Positions 27,628-36,953 are shown, counted from the first letter of the stretch. The stretch is 39,538 bases of DNA from Gammaproteobacteria bacterium (GCA_013152545.1 JAADGF010000026.1:1-39538), one strand, 5' to 3'. Program-made: numbers and translations. The notes: generated by a model not told the origin, from the letters alone.

Positions 27628-29217
27628 TTAAATTAATTTCATTTCTTTACCGACTTTTTGCAATGCCGAAACACTTTGGTCTAAATCAGAGGATGTGTGC
27701 GTTGCCATCACGCTTAAGCGCAAACGACATTGGCGTTTTGGCACAGCAGGTGCTCCAACCGCATTAATGAAGATACCGTAATCTTCTAGTCGAGCGGCCA
27801 TTTCCACCGCTGTTGCTTCATCACCCACTATTATCGGGATAATGGCTGAAGGTGTTTCTAATACACGATAGCCCATGTCGCGTACTGCCTCATATACGAG
27901 TTGTCGATTATGATGCAAACGTTTTCTTAACCCCGGTTCTGTCTCAATGATCTCTAGGGCCGCTAAGGCGGCTCCGCAAACGGCAGGTGGTAGCGCTGTG
28001 GTAAATAAAAATGCCCGCGAGCGATGAGTGATATATTTTATCATTGCACGTGATGCGCAAATGCAACCTCCAACCGTACCAAGTCCTTTGCTTAACGTTG
28101 CGACAGTGATGTCCGGCTCCCCCAGAACCTCATAATACTCCGCTGTCCCACGCCCCGTTGCCCCGATAATACCCGTCGCATGAGCGTCATCGACCATCAC
28201 CAGCGCATTTGAGCGACGTGCAATAGCCAGTATTTCCGGCAATTGTGCTACGTCTCCATCCATACTGAACACCCCATCTGTAATGATTAGTTTAGCGGCT
28301 GTGTTTGCTTCGGATTGGGGCATCACGATTTTTCGTGCAAGGCTTTTAGTATCGTTGTGTTTGAAAAATATCGATGTTACACCACTGGCCCGACAGCCAT
28401 CAATAATGCTGGCGTGATTCAGTGTGTCATTGTAGACAAGGTCATTAGGCCTGGTGATGGCGGTTAACAAAGCGTAGTTTGCCATGTAACCTGACGGAAA
28501 TAATAAACAGGCTTCGGTACCTTTAAACTCGGCCATTTTTTTTTCTAATTGATGATGCAGATGCATTGAGCCTGCTAACATCCTTACACTACCAGCACCT
28601 GTACCGTAGCGTTCCACTGCACGGATAGCCGCTTCTTTTGTTGCCGGGTGTTGGGTCATGCCTAAATAGTCATTGGACCCGAGCATAATTTTTTGACGCT
28701 TGCTGCGCAAATACCGATTCCGGGCAATCCAATTATCCACCGCATGACCGTCAATATCGATCCGGCGGCGAATGGTTGCTGTGCCGCGTCGATCATACTG
28801 CCGTTTTTGATGGCTTGAACCCTGATCCGATTCATGGCTTGGTTGTCGTTGGTCGTGCCTGTATCGACGTAAACAGGAGAGTTTTTTGGCCGATTGTTGC
28901 AGAGCATCACGATATTTTGCGATCCCCTTTCTTTCCGTAAATAATATACCGATGCCCGTTTTCGTCGTTGATCGCATCACCTTGCCTTCAACGCTAATAC
29001 CGCCAGGGTGATTGCTAAAAAACACCTGAAGTTTTACATAAGAACCAAAGGCCGGGAATGTAGATGCATCTGGCATTATCCCAATGCCATTGTGAGAAAG
29101 ATTTGTTACCGTCGTTTCACTTTCGTCGCTCCCCTGTAATTGCACACGTATGCCTGAAACAAGCCACCGCGGCGTTATACGTCGATCAGTAATAGTAATT
29201 TTCTGTTTAGTATGCAC
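27628..29217 (-). CDS. PilZ domain fused to an alpha-oxoamine synthase (PLP-dependent)
   Basis: A 529-residue cytosolic fusion. The GTG start at 29217 has AAAGGA seven bases upstream. Residues 1-100 are a PilZ domain with both c-di-GMP contacts: R13-x-x-x-R17 (RITPR) and N39-x-S-x-x-G44 (NLSHNG). A basic linker (about 105-170) follows. The rest is a full alpha-oxoamine synthase: LGSNDYLGMTQHP, GTGAGSVRMLAG, NHASIIDG, VDDAHATGIIG, and the PLP-binding lysine K377 in TLSKGLGTVGG. Relatives (BioF, Kbl, serine palmitoyltransferase, CqsA, LqsA) condense an amino acid with an acyl-CoA and lose CO2. The product cannot be told from sequence. No bio genes are nearby, so a biotin role is unlikely. It is divergent from a seven-membrane-span kinase gene, as in some autoinducer loci. 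c-di-GMP control is inferred from the motifs. Confidence 0.88.
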   Translation of the reverse strand: MHTKQKITITDRRITPRWLVSGIRVQLQGSDESETTVTNLSHNGIGIMPDASTFPAFGSYVKLQVFFSNHPGGISVEGKVMRSTTKTGIGILFTERKGIAKYRDALQQSAKKLSCLRRYRHDQRQPSHESDQGSSHQKRQYDRRGTATIRRRIDIDGHAVDNWIARNRYLRSKRQKIMLGSNDYLGMTQHPATKEAAIRAVERYGTGAGSVRMLAGSMHLHHQLEKKMAEFKGTEACLLFPSGYMANYALLTAITRPNDLVYNDTLNHASIIDGCRASGVTSIFFKHNDTKSLARKIVMPQSEANTAAKLIITDGVFSMDGDVAQLPEILAIARRSNALVMVDDAHATGIIGATGRGTAEYYEVLGEPDITVATLSKGLGTVGGCICASRAMIKYITHRSRAFLFTTALPPAVCGAALAALEIIETEPGLRKRLHHNRQLVYEAVRDMGYRVLETPSAIIPIIVGDEATAVEMAARLEDYGIFINAVGAPAVPKRQCRLRLSVMATHTSSDLDQSVSALQKVGKEMKLI

Positions 29218-29333
29218 GGTTTATCCTTTCTTGTAGTGATCGCTTCAGATAATTATGGACGAAACTGTCGGTTTTACAGGGTTTTTTATTGATAATTCTA
29301 ATATTATTGTAGCCTTGGTCGATAGTGGTAATT
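29218..29333. promoter_or_regulatory. Divergent promoter region of the synthase and kinase genes
   Basis: Only 116 bp separate the synthase GTG from the kinase ATG, so both promoters must sit here and could be co-regulated. The region is A+T-rich. No clear operator palindrome is seen. Confidence 0.45.
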
Positions 29334-31148
29334 ATGATAAAAAAAATATCATTTTTAATCGAATTATTGTTGTTGATGGTTATATCTCAAGCAAGTTGGT
29401 CCGTTCAGTATGCGGCGAACTCAGACTGGCACATATTGAGTGCTTGGGACAATATTAATGGTGTGTATAAATTTGAGGCATCAAACGTAGACATTGTTCG
29501 TCAATGCCGACAACAGCCCTCAGGCATTGTGACATTTCCCACCATACAACAAGCTGTACAGGAAGTACTCGTAAATAATGTCATTGTTAGTGCACACGGT
29601 ATGTTCGCCACTAACCAATTGCGATCATACTATGGGGCGCCTGTGGTGCCGTGTCAGCATATTATTAATGGTGATCAGCTGGTCTGGCGCATATATTCGT
29701 ACGCAAAGGTATTTGCAGTACAGCGCACTTGGCCGACCGTGACGGCGACAACGCCATGGAACAATGTAATAAACGAGACGTTAGCGATAATTGCGGCGGG
29801 CTCGCTGCCCTTTATCGCAGTTATATCGTTTATATTGTTCTGGCGGGCAACTGACAAAAGGATGATGTATAGCTTTGCTTTGTCGTGCATCTTCCATAGC
29901 GCATTTTTTGTTACTATCGTGCCCGGTTTTTTTAACATTCAACTTGACGTAATGATGTTGCAGAAAACCGGAGACAGTGCATTATGGATCGGCATCTTGT
30001 TGTTTGCCTACTGCTTAATGCGCACGAAGCTTATTCATAAAGTGTTTTTTGTGATGTATGTCGTCACTGTGCTGGTGTCATGTGTTGTGATATTGTCAGC
30101 ACCTAATCTTGATGCAGCACAAGATGGTACTGCTATTCCGTTTTTAGCCACAATGCTCATAATGTGCAGTGCATTAGTGCGTGTGGTTCTAAATACAAAA
30201 CGAGATGGACTCAACTGGCATTCGATCAGTTTGATGGCAAGTCTCTGTGTCTACGTCTTCAGTATCTGGCATGATATACTCACCGTCGAAGGATACCTGT
30301 ACAGCTATATGATTTACTCTGTCGGTGTATTAGGGGGGACTATTTTCTTCCTGCTCGGCATACATGCACAGTTACAACGTTCCATTGAGGAACACGATAA
30401 ATTAGTGGTGCAAAGAGAGGCGGCAGAAGAATCAAACCGTCAAAAATCGGCTTTTTTGGCCAATATGAGCCACGAACTACGTACACCTCTCAATGCGGTC
30501 ATTGGTTATAGTGAACTACTGATGGAAGAGAGTAGAGAATTAAATCGGCCACATTTAAACTCCGGTTTAGATAATATCCGTAAATCTGGCGATCATTTGT
30601 TGCAAATGATCAACCAAATACTGGATTTATCGCGGGTTGAGGCCGGACGGCTAGAACTATCGATGAAAACCTTGAGTGTTCACGAAACAATTAATGCTGT
30701 AATGGTCCTTATTAAGCCGGATGCGACTCGATACAACACTAAAATTAACATTAATTTAGCGGATCTCGATTCACATATTTGTATCTACGCAGACCCCGTT
30801 CGTATGAATGAAATTATTTTGAACTTGCTCACCAATGCCTGTAAATACGGTGGCGGTGTCGTTGATGTAGCAGCGCACAGTGAAAACGGCTCGGTTAAGA
30901 TCACCGTCACTGATAACGGCATTGGGTTAACCGATGATGAAATTAAAAAAATGTGGCAACCCTTTGAGCGCCTTAAGGCCGACACAACAGTTGAGGGGAC
31001 AGGGATTGGCTTGGCGATAACTAAAAACATCGTGGAAATGATGGAGGGGAATATCGGCGTACACAGTAAAGTGCACCAGGGGACAACCTTTTTTGTGTCA
31101 TTTAAAATAGCAGATGATGCTATTATGGCAGAAAAAATGACGGCATGA
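29334..31148 (+). CDS. Seven-transmembrane sensor histidine kinase (7TMR-DISM-like)
   Basis: A 604-residue kinase. The ATG at 29334 begins MIKKISFLIELLLLMVISQASWS, a signal peptide; an in-frame GTG three codons earlier is also possible. About 130 periplasmic residues are followed by seven hydrophobic segments between about residues 150 and 350 (for example SLPFIAVISFILFW, FVMYVVTVLVSCVVILSA, MIYSVGVLGGTIFFLLGI). Then come a short coiled coil, HisKA with the phospho-acceptor His at about 380 (FLANMSHELRTPLNAVIGY), and HATPase (N box NEIILNLLTNACKYGG, G boxes DNGIGL and GTGIGLAITK). There is no receiver domain, and no response regulator lies next to it, so the partner is elsewhere. It is divergent from the PilZ-oxoamine synthase, which raises the idea that it senses that enzyme's product, as CqsS and LqsS do. 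Confidence 0.87.
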   Translation: MIKKISFLIELLLLMVISQASWSVQYAANSDWHILSAWDNINGVYKFEASNVDIVRQCRQQPSGIVTFPTIQQAVQEVLVNNVIVSAHGMFATNQLRSYYGAPVVPCQHIINGDQLVWRIYSYAKVFAVQRTWPTVTATTPWNNVINETLAIIAAGSLPFIAVISFILFWRATDKRMMYSFALSCIFHSAFFVTIVPGFFNIQLDVMMLQKTGDSALWIGILLFAYCLMRTKLIHKVFFVMYVVTVLVSCVVILSAPNLDAAQDGTAIPFLATMLIMCSALVRVVLNTKRDGLNWHSISLMASLCVYVFSIWHDILTVEGYLYSYMIYSVGVLGGTIFFLLGIHAQLQRSIEEHDKLVVQREAAEESNRQKSAFLANMSHELRTPLNAVIGYSELLMEESRELNRPHLNSGLDNIRKSGDHLLQMINQILDLSRVEAGRLELSMKTLSVHETINAVMVLIKPDATRYNTKININLADLDSHICIYADPVRMNEIILNLLTNACKYGGGVVDVAAHSENGSVKITVTDNGIGLTDDEIKKMWQPFERLKADTTVEGTGIGLAITKNIVEMMEGNIGVHSKVHQGTTFFVSFKIADDAIMAEKMTA

Positions 31149-31210
31149 AATTTCGGGATTACTGGTAAGGTGCTGGTAAGGTGTTAGGAACGTTCGTGCA
31201 CTCATTCCTG

Positions 31211-31269
31211 ATAGGGTCTGTAAAGAAATAAATTGAACAGATTGTGCCGGATTTCTTTACAGATCCTAT
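31211..31269. terminator. Bidirectional hairpin between convergent genes
   Basis: A 19-bp stem (31211-31229 with 31251-31269) pairs throughout, allowing one G-U, with a 21-nt loop. It sits between the kinase stop (31148) and the FN3-LRR stop (31272) and could end both transcripts, although there is no clean T tract. Confidence 0.65.
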
Positions 31270-31271
31270 GT

Positions 31272-34200
31272 CTAAGGTGCTATACAGATTGTCTCATCAT
31301 CAATGATGGATGGCGTAATTTTTTTCGCTTGGAGATTCTCGATCAGGCTTTCAAGATCGATGCACGATAGCGTGAGGTTGTTGTATACAAACAATGTTTG
31401 TAGATTATTACTCAGTCCCGCCTTGGTTAATCCACTCATATCGGCCAGTTGATTAGTGTTTACATACAGGTGGGTTAGGCTGCTGAGATTCGCCGTTTCT
31501 AAGTCGTTGAGATGAGTAAGAGCGTTGCGTGCTAAATTTAAACTTTTTAAGTTGCTCAACGTCGAATTTGTCAATCCAGTAATATCCGTTAATTGATTGT
31601 CGTCCAAACGCAAATTGATGAGTTTGCTGAGATTCGCATCGGCCAGTTCACTCACATCTGTTAGTTGGTTGTTTTTTAGCCGCAGAAAGGTCAGGCTATC
31701 GAGTTTTATTTCGGCGAAGCGGTTGAGATTGGTAAGGGCGTTGTTGGCTAAATTCAATCTTTGTAAATTGCGTAGTCCGGCATCGGCTAGCCCGGTAATA
31801 TCCGTTAGTTGATTATTATCTAAAAACAGATTGGTGAGACTACTGAGTTTTGCTCCCGCCAGACCGTCGAGATGAGCAAGGGCGTTGCTGGCTAAATTCA
31901 ATCGTTGTAAATTGCTGAGCCCCGCACTGGCCAGTCCCCTAATATCCGTTAGCTGGTTACCGTCTAAGGGCAGGTTAGTGAGACTGCTGAGGTTCGCTGC
32001 CACCAGGCTGTCGAGATGAGTAAGGTCGTTGCGCGCTAAATTTAAACTTTTTAAGTTACTCAACGTCGAATTTTCCAACCCAGTAATATCTGTTAGCTGA
32101 TTGTCGTCTAAGCGCAGATCAATTAGGCGACTGAGGTTCACATCGGCCAGTTCATTCACATTTGTCAGTTGATTATTTTTTAACTGTAAAAAGAGCAGAC
32201 TATCGAGTTTTATCTTCTCAAAACCGTCAAGATCAGTAAGGGCGTTGTCAGCTAAATTTAATCGTTGTAAATTACTGAGATCCGCACTGGCCAGTCCCCT
32301 AATATCCATTAGCTGATTATCGTCTAAAATCAAATTAGTCAGACTGCTGAGGTGTGACCTCGCTAGGCCGTCGAGGTGAGTGAGGGTGTTACTGGCTAAA
32401 TTCAATGTTTCTAAATTGATCAAACGTTTGATGCCAGTAAGATCACTGATGCCATCGTTGTTGCAGGTGAGAGAGGTGATTTCATGAGCATAGGTCTGTG
32501 TCATTGTTTTATCCACACAGCGCTGTAGACCCGCATCAGCGAACAAACCTGCCAAAGGGATCTTATCCGGGTTGGTTGGGGTGGCGGTAATGGCGGCGGT
32601 GGCTGGGCTGTCACCACTGTTGTTGCGGGCTGTCAATTGATAAGCGTAGACCGTATCATTGTCGAGACCTACGTGGGTATAGCTGGGACGTACGTTGTCG
32701 ATGAAGTTACCGCTGTTGATGGGAGTCACATTGGCATTGTCGCTCCAATATAGGGTGTAACTGACATTGCGTTGGGTATGCCAGTTGAGACTAATCTGGC
32801 CATTACCGGCGATGGCACTAACGTCGCTGGGCATTGCTGGCGTTGGCGCTTGGGGCGTGATACTGCTGATGACGCTGGGAGTACTTTGGCCGCCCGCATT
32901 ATTAGCGGCCAATCGAAAATAATAGGTTTCGCCGTTGTTGAAATTAGCGAGGGAACTGCCGGCCTGTATGCCGTGTTTTTGGGACCACCGATCGAGAGTT
33001 AAGGTAGGATTGGTGTGCCAGAAGAGACTATAGCTGGTGGCGCCATCGACTGCTTGGAAGTCGATGCTGACACTGGCATCTCCGGCGCTCAGTCGGGGCG
33101 CGCTGGGTGTTGGCGGGGCATTAATTTGGGGGGTGGCGATCAAGGCTTGAGATAAGGCGCTTTCACCGCCGGGATTGACCGCTGTTATTTGGTAGTAATA
33201 ACTTTGGCCATTGACAAGGCCCGTATGCTGGTAGCCTGGTTGCACCTCGTTGCCACTGAAGCGGGCGCTGGTATTGGGGTCAATCTTGGGGTCAGTGGAC
33301 CAGTAGATGACATAGCCCCTGGCATCGCTTAAAGGACTCCAATTTAACGTTACCTGGCCGGACTGAACACTGGCTTGCAAATCTTGGGGTGGCCGCGCAG
33401 GGGCCGGCATTTGAGGGCTGGCACTTACTTCAGGTGATAACGTACTTTCACCGCTGGCGTTGAAGGCAGAAATCCGAAAGTAGTAAGTATTGCCATTGGT
33501 GTTGGCACCTTCACTAAAGCGGTAGCCGGGTTGGATGTTCGTGATAACGTTGGTGGTGCTGCGAGTATCGGTTTGTTGTTTGTTCCAGTAGAGATTATAG
33601 GGGGGCGTCGCATTACTGTTGACCTTGGTAAAGTGGATCAGCACTTGATTGTCTCCAGCTTCAGCCCATACTTGGCTGGGGGCATCATGAATGGGGGCTT
33701 CAGGGTATGCCCACACCTCAGTGCTGGTGCCACTGTCGCCGCCGTCGTTGAATGCGATGACCACGTAGTAATAGCGTTGGCCGTTTCTGATTCCGGTGTG
33801 ATTGAATTGCCAACGGCCATCTTCGGTTTGAGCAATATCAAGCTCATTGTTGATTTTGCCGAGTAAACGGCTGTTAGCGGGGCTGACGCCATGACGGGTA
33901 TCGTAGTAGATGCGATAACCCCGAATACGTTGGGCGCTATCGTTGGGGTCTTGGGCCAGTGCGCTATCCCATTGCAGCAATACTTGGCCATTACCCGGCC
34001 GGGCGCTGAGCCGCTGGGGGGCGTTGGGCACAGGCTCATGGGGGGTGGCGGTAATGACGGCGGAGCGCCCACTTTCGCCTTGGGTATTATGGGCGGTAAC
34101 CTGGATGTCGTAGGTGGTGTTATTGCTGAGCCCTTTGGCTTCATAGGGGGAACTGACATTGGGGATGGTGCGGTTATCACCCTGTTGATTGTTGAGATAG

Positions 34201-35612
34201 AGAGTGTAGCCGCTGGCCGCTTGCACATCGTTCCAGCGCACGGCGATACGTTCATCACCGCTAATGGCGTGCACTCCGGCGGGCACACCCGGCATGATCA
34301 TTTGTGGTGTACCATTGATTTCGGGGGATAAGGCGCTTTCCCCTTGGTGGTTGAAGGCGCTCAGACGATAGTGGTAGGTCCGACCGTTATTTAGACCGAT
34401 GTGCGAGTAGGGTGGTTGCAGATAGGTAAGTTTTTTTACTTCGGTGGCATCTGGCATAATTTCATCATTGACAGTAGTACTCCAATAGAGATTATAGCCC
34501 AGAGCCTTTTCCACAGTGGGCCAATCCAAATTTAGCTGGCCGTTGCCAAGACTGACGCGAATGTCCATCGGGGTATCGGGCACCGCTCCAGGTGGGTTGA
34601 TGTGGTGCTGATCTGGTGGGGTCGCTTGAGCTTCATTGGATAAGGGGCTATTGCCACCGGCATTATGGGCTTGCAGCCGGTAATAATAGCGCAATGCATT
34701 ACTTAAAGAGGTCATGGTGTAGGGGCTGGTAACCTGAGTGATGGCTGTGTCATCCGTGCTAACCTCACCCTGGGTGTTCCAGTAGAGAGTATAACTGCTG
34801 GCGTTGCTGACATTACGCCAGTGGAGGGTGACCTGACCTGGTGCGCTGATAAGTTGCTCGATGACGGCAGCACTGGGTGGATTCATCCGAGGACGCGCGC
34901 TTATTTCGGGAGAGGCGCTACTGGGACCGGCAATATTTTCGGCAACGAGAATATAGTAGTAGTCCTGATCGTTACTTAAGTCACTGTGTACAAAAGGGGA
35001 GAGTACATGATCGATACGCGCATCAGTGGCACTGACATTACCCTGTGTATTCCAATACAGGGTGTAGTGTGTAGCCCCCGAAATAGGCTTCCAGGTTAGC
35101 GTGACCCGGGCATTGCCACCGCGCGCACTGACAACACTGGGGCTGGCGGGTGGTGAAACGAAGGGCGTGGCGCTGATTTCCACGGACTCACGGCTTTCGC
35201 CGTTACTGGTATGGGCGGTTACAACGTAATAATAGGGTTGGCCATTCGCTAAGTCGTGGTGTTGCAGGTGAGGTAATGTCGTATAGATCTCCGTACGTTG
35301 GGGTTTGCTAACCCCAGCTTTGTTTGACCAATACACGCTGTAACCACTGGCCCCGGAAACCCCAGTCCAGGCCAGTTCAATGGTCCGTGTGCCGGGATTG
35401 GCAGTGACATTTTGGGGAATATTTTTAAGTGTGCCGTTCTCACCCGACACATCGTTGCTGTCACAAGCTGTTAAAAATATCAGTATGAATGTCAGCCCTA
35501 ATAGTGCAATGGTGGTATTCACGATGGCGCAAAAATAAATTTGTCGTTTACTATTGTTAGCAACAGAAAAAACAACAGGGAATGTCATTGGGATACCTGT
35601 AAATGTTTTCAT
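31272..35612 (-). CDS. Giant FN3 and leucine-rich-repeat lipoprotein
   Basis: A 1446-residue surface or periplasmic lipoprotein. An extended leader ends in a lipobox (LIFLTACDS, Cys at about residue 50). About ten fibronectin type III domains follow (about 60-1020), each with a W core and an SGATHYTLYWNTQG-like strand; between them runs the pattern NG..YYY.V.A.N..GES..S..V.ATP. A short cysteine-bearing cap leads into 14 leucine-rich repeats of exactly 24 residues (pattern LSNLQRLNLA.NALT.LDGL....), then a closing cap with Cys. There is no enzyme domain, so binding or adhesion is likely: FN3 as a stalk and LRR as the recognition head. The ATG at 35612 has GGA five bases upstream. The small lipoprotein gene ends 14 bp upstream and is probably in the same operon. 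Confidence 0.85.
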   Translation of the reverse strand: MKTFTGIPMTFPVVFSVANNSKRQIYFCAIVNTTIALLGLTFILIFLTACDSNDVSGENGTLKNIPQNVTANPGTRTIELAWTGVSGASGYSVYWSNKAGVSKPQRTEIYTTLPHLQHHDLANGQPYYYVVTAHTSNGESRESVEISATPFVSPPASPSVVSARGGNARVTLTWKPISGATHYTLYWNTQGNVSATDARIDHVLSPFVHSDLSNDQDYYYILVAENIAGPSSASPEISARPRMNPPSAAVIEQLISAPGQVTLHWRNVSNASSYTLYWNTQGEVSTDDTAITQVTSPYTMTSLSNALRYYYRLQAHNAGGNSPLSNEAQATPPDQHHINPPGAVPDTPMDIRVSLGNGQLNLDWPTVEKALGYNLYWSTTVNDEIMPDATEVKKLTYLQPPYSHIGLNNGRTYHYRLSAFNHQGESALSPEINGTPQMIMPGVPAGVHAISGDERIAVRWNDVQAASGYTLYLNNQQGDNRTIPNVSSPYEAKGLSNNTTYDIQVTAHNTQGESGRSAVITATPHEPVPNAPQRLSARPGNGQVLLQWDSALAQDPNDSAQRIRGYRIYYDTRHGVSPANSRLLGKINNELDIAQTEDGRWQFNHTGIRNGQRYYYVVIAFNDGGDSGTSTEVWAYPEAPIHDAPSQVWAEAGDNQVLIHFTKVNSNATPPYNLYWNKQQTDTRSTTNVITNIQPGYRFSEGANTNGNTYYFRISAFNASGESTLSPEVSASPQMPAPARPPQDLQASVQSGQVTLNWSPLSDARGYVIYWSTDPKIDPNTSARFSGNEVQPGYQHTGLVNGQSYYYQITAVNPGGESALSQALIATPQINAPPTPSAPRLSAGDASVSIDFQAVDGATSYSLFWHTNPTLTLDRWSQKHGIQAGSSLANFNNGETYYFRLAANNAGGQSTPSVISSITPQAPTPAMPSDVSAIAGNGQISLNWHTQRNVSYTLYWSDNANVTPINSGNFIDNVRPSYTHVGLDNDTVYAYQLTARNNSGDSPATAAITATPTNPDKIPLAGLFADAGLQRCVDKTMTQTYAHEITSLTCNNDGISDLTGIKRLINLETLNLASNTLTHLDGLARSHLSSLTNLILDDNQLMDIRGLASADLSNLQRLNLADNALTDLDGFEKIKLDSLLFLQLKNNQLTNVNELADVNLSRLIDLRLDDNQLTDITGLENSTLSNLKSLNLARNDLTHLDSLVAANLSSLTNLPLDGNQLTDIRGLASAGLSNLQRLNLASNALAHLDGLAGAKLSSLTNLFLDNNQLTDITGLADAGLRNLQRLNLANNALTNLNRFAEIKLDSLTFLRLKNNQLTDVSELADANLSKLINLRLDDNQLTDITGLTNSTLSNLKSLNLARNALTHLNDLETANLSSLTHLYVNTNQLADMSGLTKAGLSNNLQTLFVYNNLTLSCIDLESLIENLQAKKITPSIIDDETICIAP
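31416..32423 (-). repeat. Two tandem 504-bp super-repeats, each of seven LRR units
   Basis: The 14 LRR units (72 bp each) fall into two blocks of seven, 31920-32423 and 31416-31919. Unit n matches unit n+7 better than its neighbours. For example, the unit with IKLDSLLFLQLKNNQLTNV is matched seven units later by IKLDSLTFLRLKNNQLTDV, and the DNA gagttttat recurs exactly 504 bp apart (31701 and 32205). Confidence 0.8.
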
Positions 35613-35626
35613 TGAATCCAGGGTTG

Positions 35627-35920
35627 TTAAGAATATGGTTTATTGTCAAAATGATAAAACTCAGCACGAACATCATGAAAACTAAAAAAACGAGCACTGG
35701 CCCTGCTGTTCAACAACACAAAGCAAGTGCTTACCTTGTTGCTGTCGCACCAAGTAACATCAACATACCGGTTCCATTGATCTTCAGCATGTTCAATGGC
35801 TTGGTTTTCACAAATTGGATATTTTTTATTCTGAAGCCACTGCTGAGAATCGCACGCTATTCCAGTCATTGTTATTGTAAGATAAGACAGGCAAATACTG
35901 CGCCAAAATAGATAACTCAT
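35627..35920 (-). CDS. Putative small lipoprotein, unrecognised
   Basis: A 97-residue reading. The leader MSYLFWRSICLSYLTITMTG is followed by IAC-DS, a plausible lipobox. The mature part is short, with three more Cys (YPICENQ, VTWCDS, STCFVLL). The stop is 14 bp before the start of the giant FN3-LRR lipoprotein on the same strand, which suggests one operon. A plus-strand reading (35603-35911) overlaps it but has no leader or family. The ribosome binding site is weak. No family is recognised. Confidence 0.5.
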   Translation of the reverse strand: MSYLFWRSICLSYLTITMTGIACDSQQWLQNKKYPICENQAIEHAEDQWNRYVDVTWCDSNKVSTCFVLLNSRASARFFSFHDVRAEFYHFDNKPYS

Positions 35921-36282
35921 TAAATATTATAAATTTTCGTTAAGCCTTGAGTTTGCAAAAAGCGTCAAGTGTAAAAAAAATCGACGGGAATATAATGGGA
36001 ACGGTTAAAAGATCGCATAACCATTTATGTGTGGGTAGCGTTTGCCTAGCTCATACTAAAAAAGCTAATCATATAATGCTAAAAAAATAATGCTACCAAA
36101 AAAAATTAAAAATAACCACGATATTATTCTTTAACTACAACACAATAAGTAAGTTGAGTAATTCACAACGTGAATGGAATAGCTTAACGTTCATCATAAA
36201 TTTCAGTCACCTAGTCTGAGGTGTTACTGCATGCCTATAACATTGACAAGCCTCGCTGGTCAATCTTATTTTAAGGTGAATA
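35921..36282. other. A+T-rich intergenic stretch, no gene seen
   Basis: It contains several A-runs and many stops in all frames. It presumably holds the promoter of the small lipoprotein and FN3-LRR genes. It marks the border to the decayed integron. Confidence 0.45.
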
Positions 36283-36953
36283 TTACACATTGTTTTTAAT
36301 TTTTTTCCGTATAAGATCTAAAGCAACTAATGCATTTAGTGCTGGACTTACTAGTGCTGATAGCTGTATCCCCAGCCGTGTACTAGCTATCAGCAGATAG
36401 ACGATAAAAAGCGGAAAACACCATGATATCGCTACCAGCAAATATCGCGCACTACATCTTTGAAAGAGTTGTTCTGGTGCGATGCTGTAGCGGCTGCCCG
36501 CAACGTTTCTTTTGACTACCAAGTATTATTCTAAATAGCGAATGATATCGGTTGCTTCAGACCCTTTAGGCGAGCGGTTGCCTGAGAAGCCAATAAACTT
36601 AACCACCCATAGTTTGTAGGATTGCTCAGTTCGAATCGAATAGTTGCGACGACGAATTTTAGAATTTAATGCGGTAATGAGCTTGTGGTGGTCTTTGCGT
36701 ACTTGGTCAAGAGGGGTGGTTGATTTAGGTGTGGGAGAGGTGTTTTTTCTGTCTAATTCTGAAAAGTATGATGCGATGTCAACTGGAGTATGATTGGCCA
36801 GTTTTTTATCTGGAAATGCCTTGATCTATTGCTCAGCCCAAAGGATATGAAAACGGATGATGTGATTTTTAACGCCTTTTTTAACAAGGAGTTGAATATA
36901 TTTTCCCAATATTTTTCAATGGAGTCTTGGTGTGGGGTTGTGGTTTGATTCAT
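36283..36953 (-). pseudogene. Decayed integron-type tyrosine recombinase (IntI-like integrase)
   Basis: The minus-strand text matches the N-terminal half of an IntI-family integrase of the long type, pieced across frames. From the ATG at 36953 it reads IEKYWEN, then after a lost A in a run reads YIQLLVKKGVKNHIIRFHIL. It goes on to IKAFPDKKLANHTPVDIASY, then RRRNYSIRTEQSYKLWVVKF (the core-binding domain) and YLVVKRNVAGS. A TAG at 36828-36826 replaces a Tyr codon (AEQ*IKAF), and a TAA lies at 36528-36526. The segment usually between the two N-terminal parts is deleted. After NVAGS the match is lost apart from a possible PALNALVALDL, and the catalytic R-H-R-Y domain is absent. It is a dead gene. 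The last part (36522-36283) is open for 79 codons with a hydrophobic stretch and could be mistaken for a small gene. Confidence 0.7.
36355..36395. repeat. 11-bp perfect inverted repeat inside the integrase pseudogene
   Basis: tgctgatagct (36355-36365) and agctatcagca (36385-36395) with 19 bp between. It lies where the integrase match is lost, so it may mark an insertion or a rearrangement. Confidence 0.5.

Noticed and set aside
27628-29217. Biotin synthesis gene bioF
   Set aside because: The core fits the wider oxoamine synthase family, but there is a PilZ domain in front and no other bio gene nearby, so the symbol is not justified.
29255-29458. A 67-codon plus-strand reading at the kinase start
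   Set aside because: It overlaps the kinase in another frame and the promoter region; no features.
33638-34288. A 216-codon reading on the minus strand, and long plus-strand readings at 33531-33866 and 33891-34331
   Set aside because: They lie wholly inside the FN3-LRR gene in other frames. They are low-complexity Pro/Ala or Gly/Val shadows of its repeats.
36283-36522. A small membrane-protein gene on the minus strand
   Set aside because: Its start (VVKRNVAGS) continues the IntI-type integrase text across a stop codon, so it is better read as part of the pseudogene.
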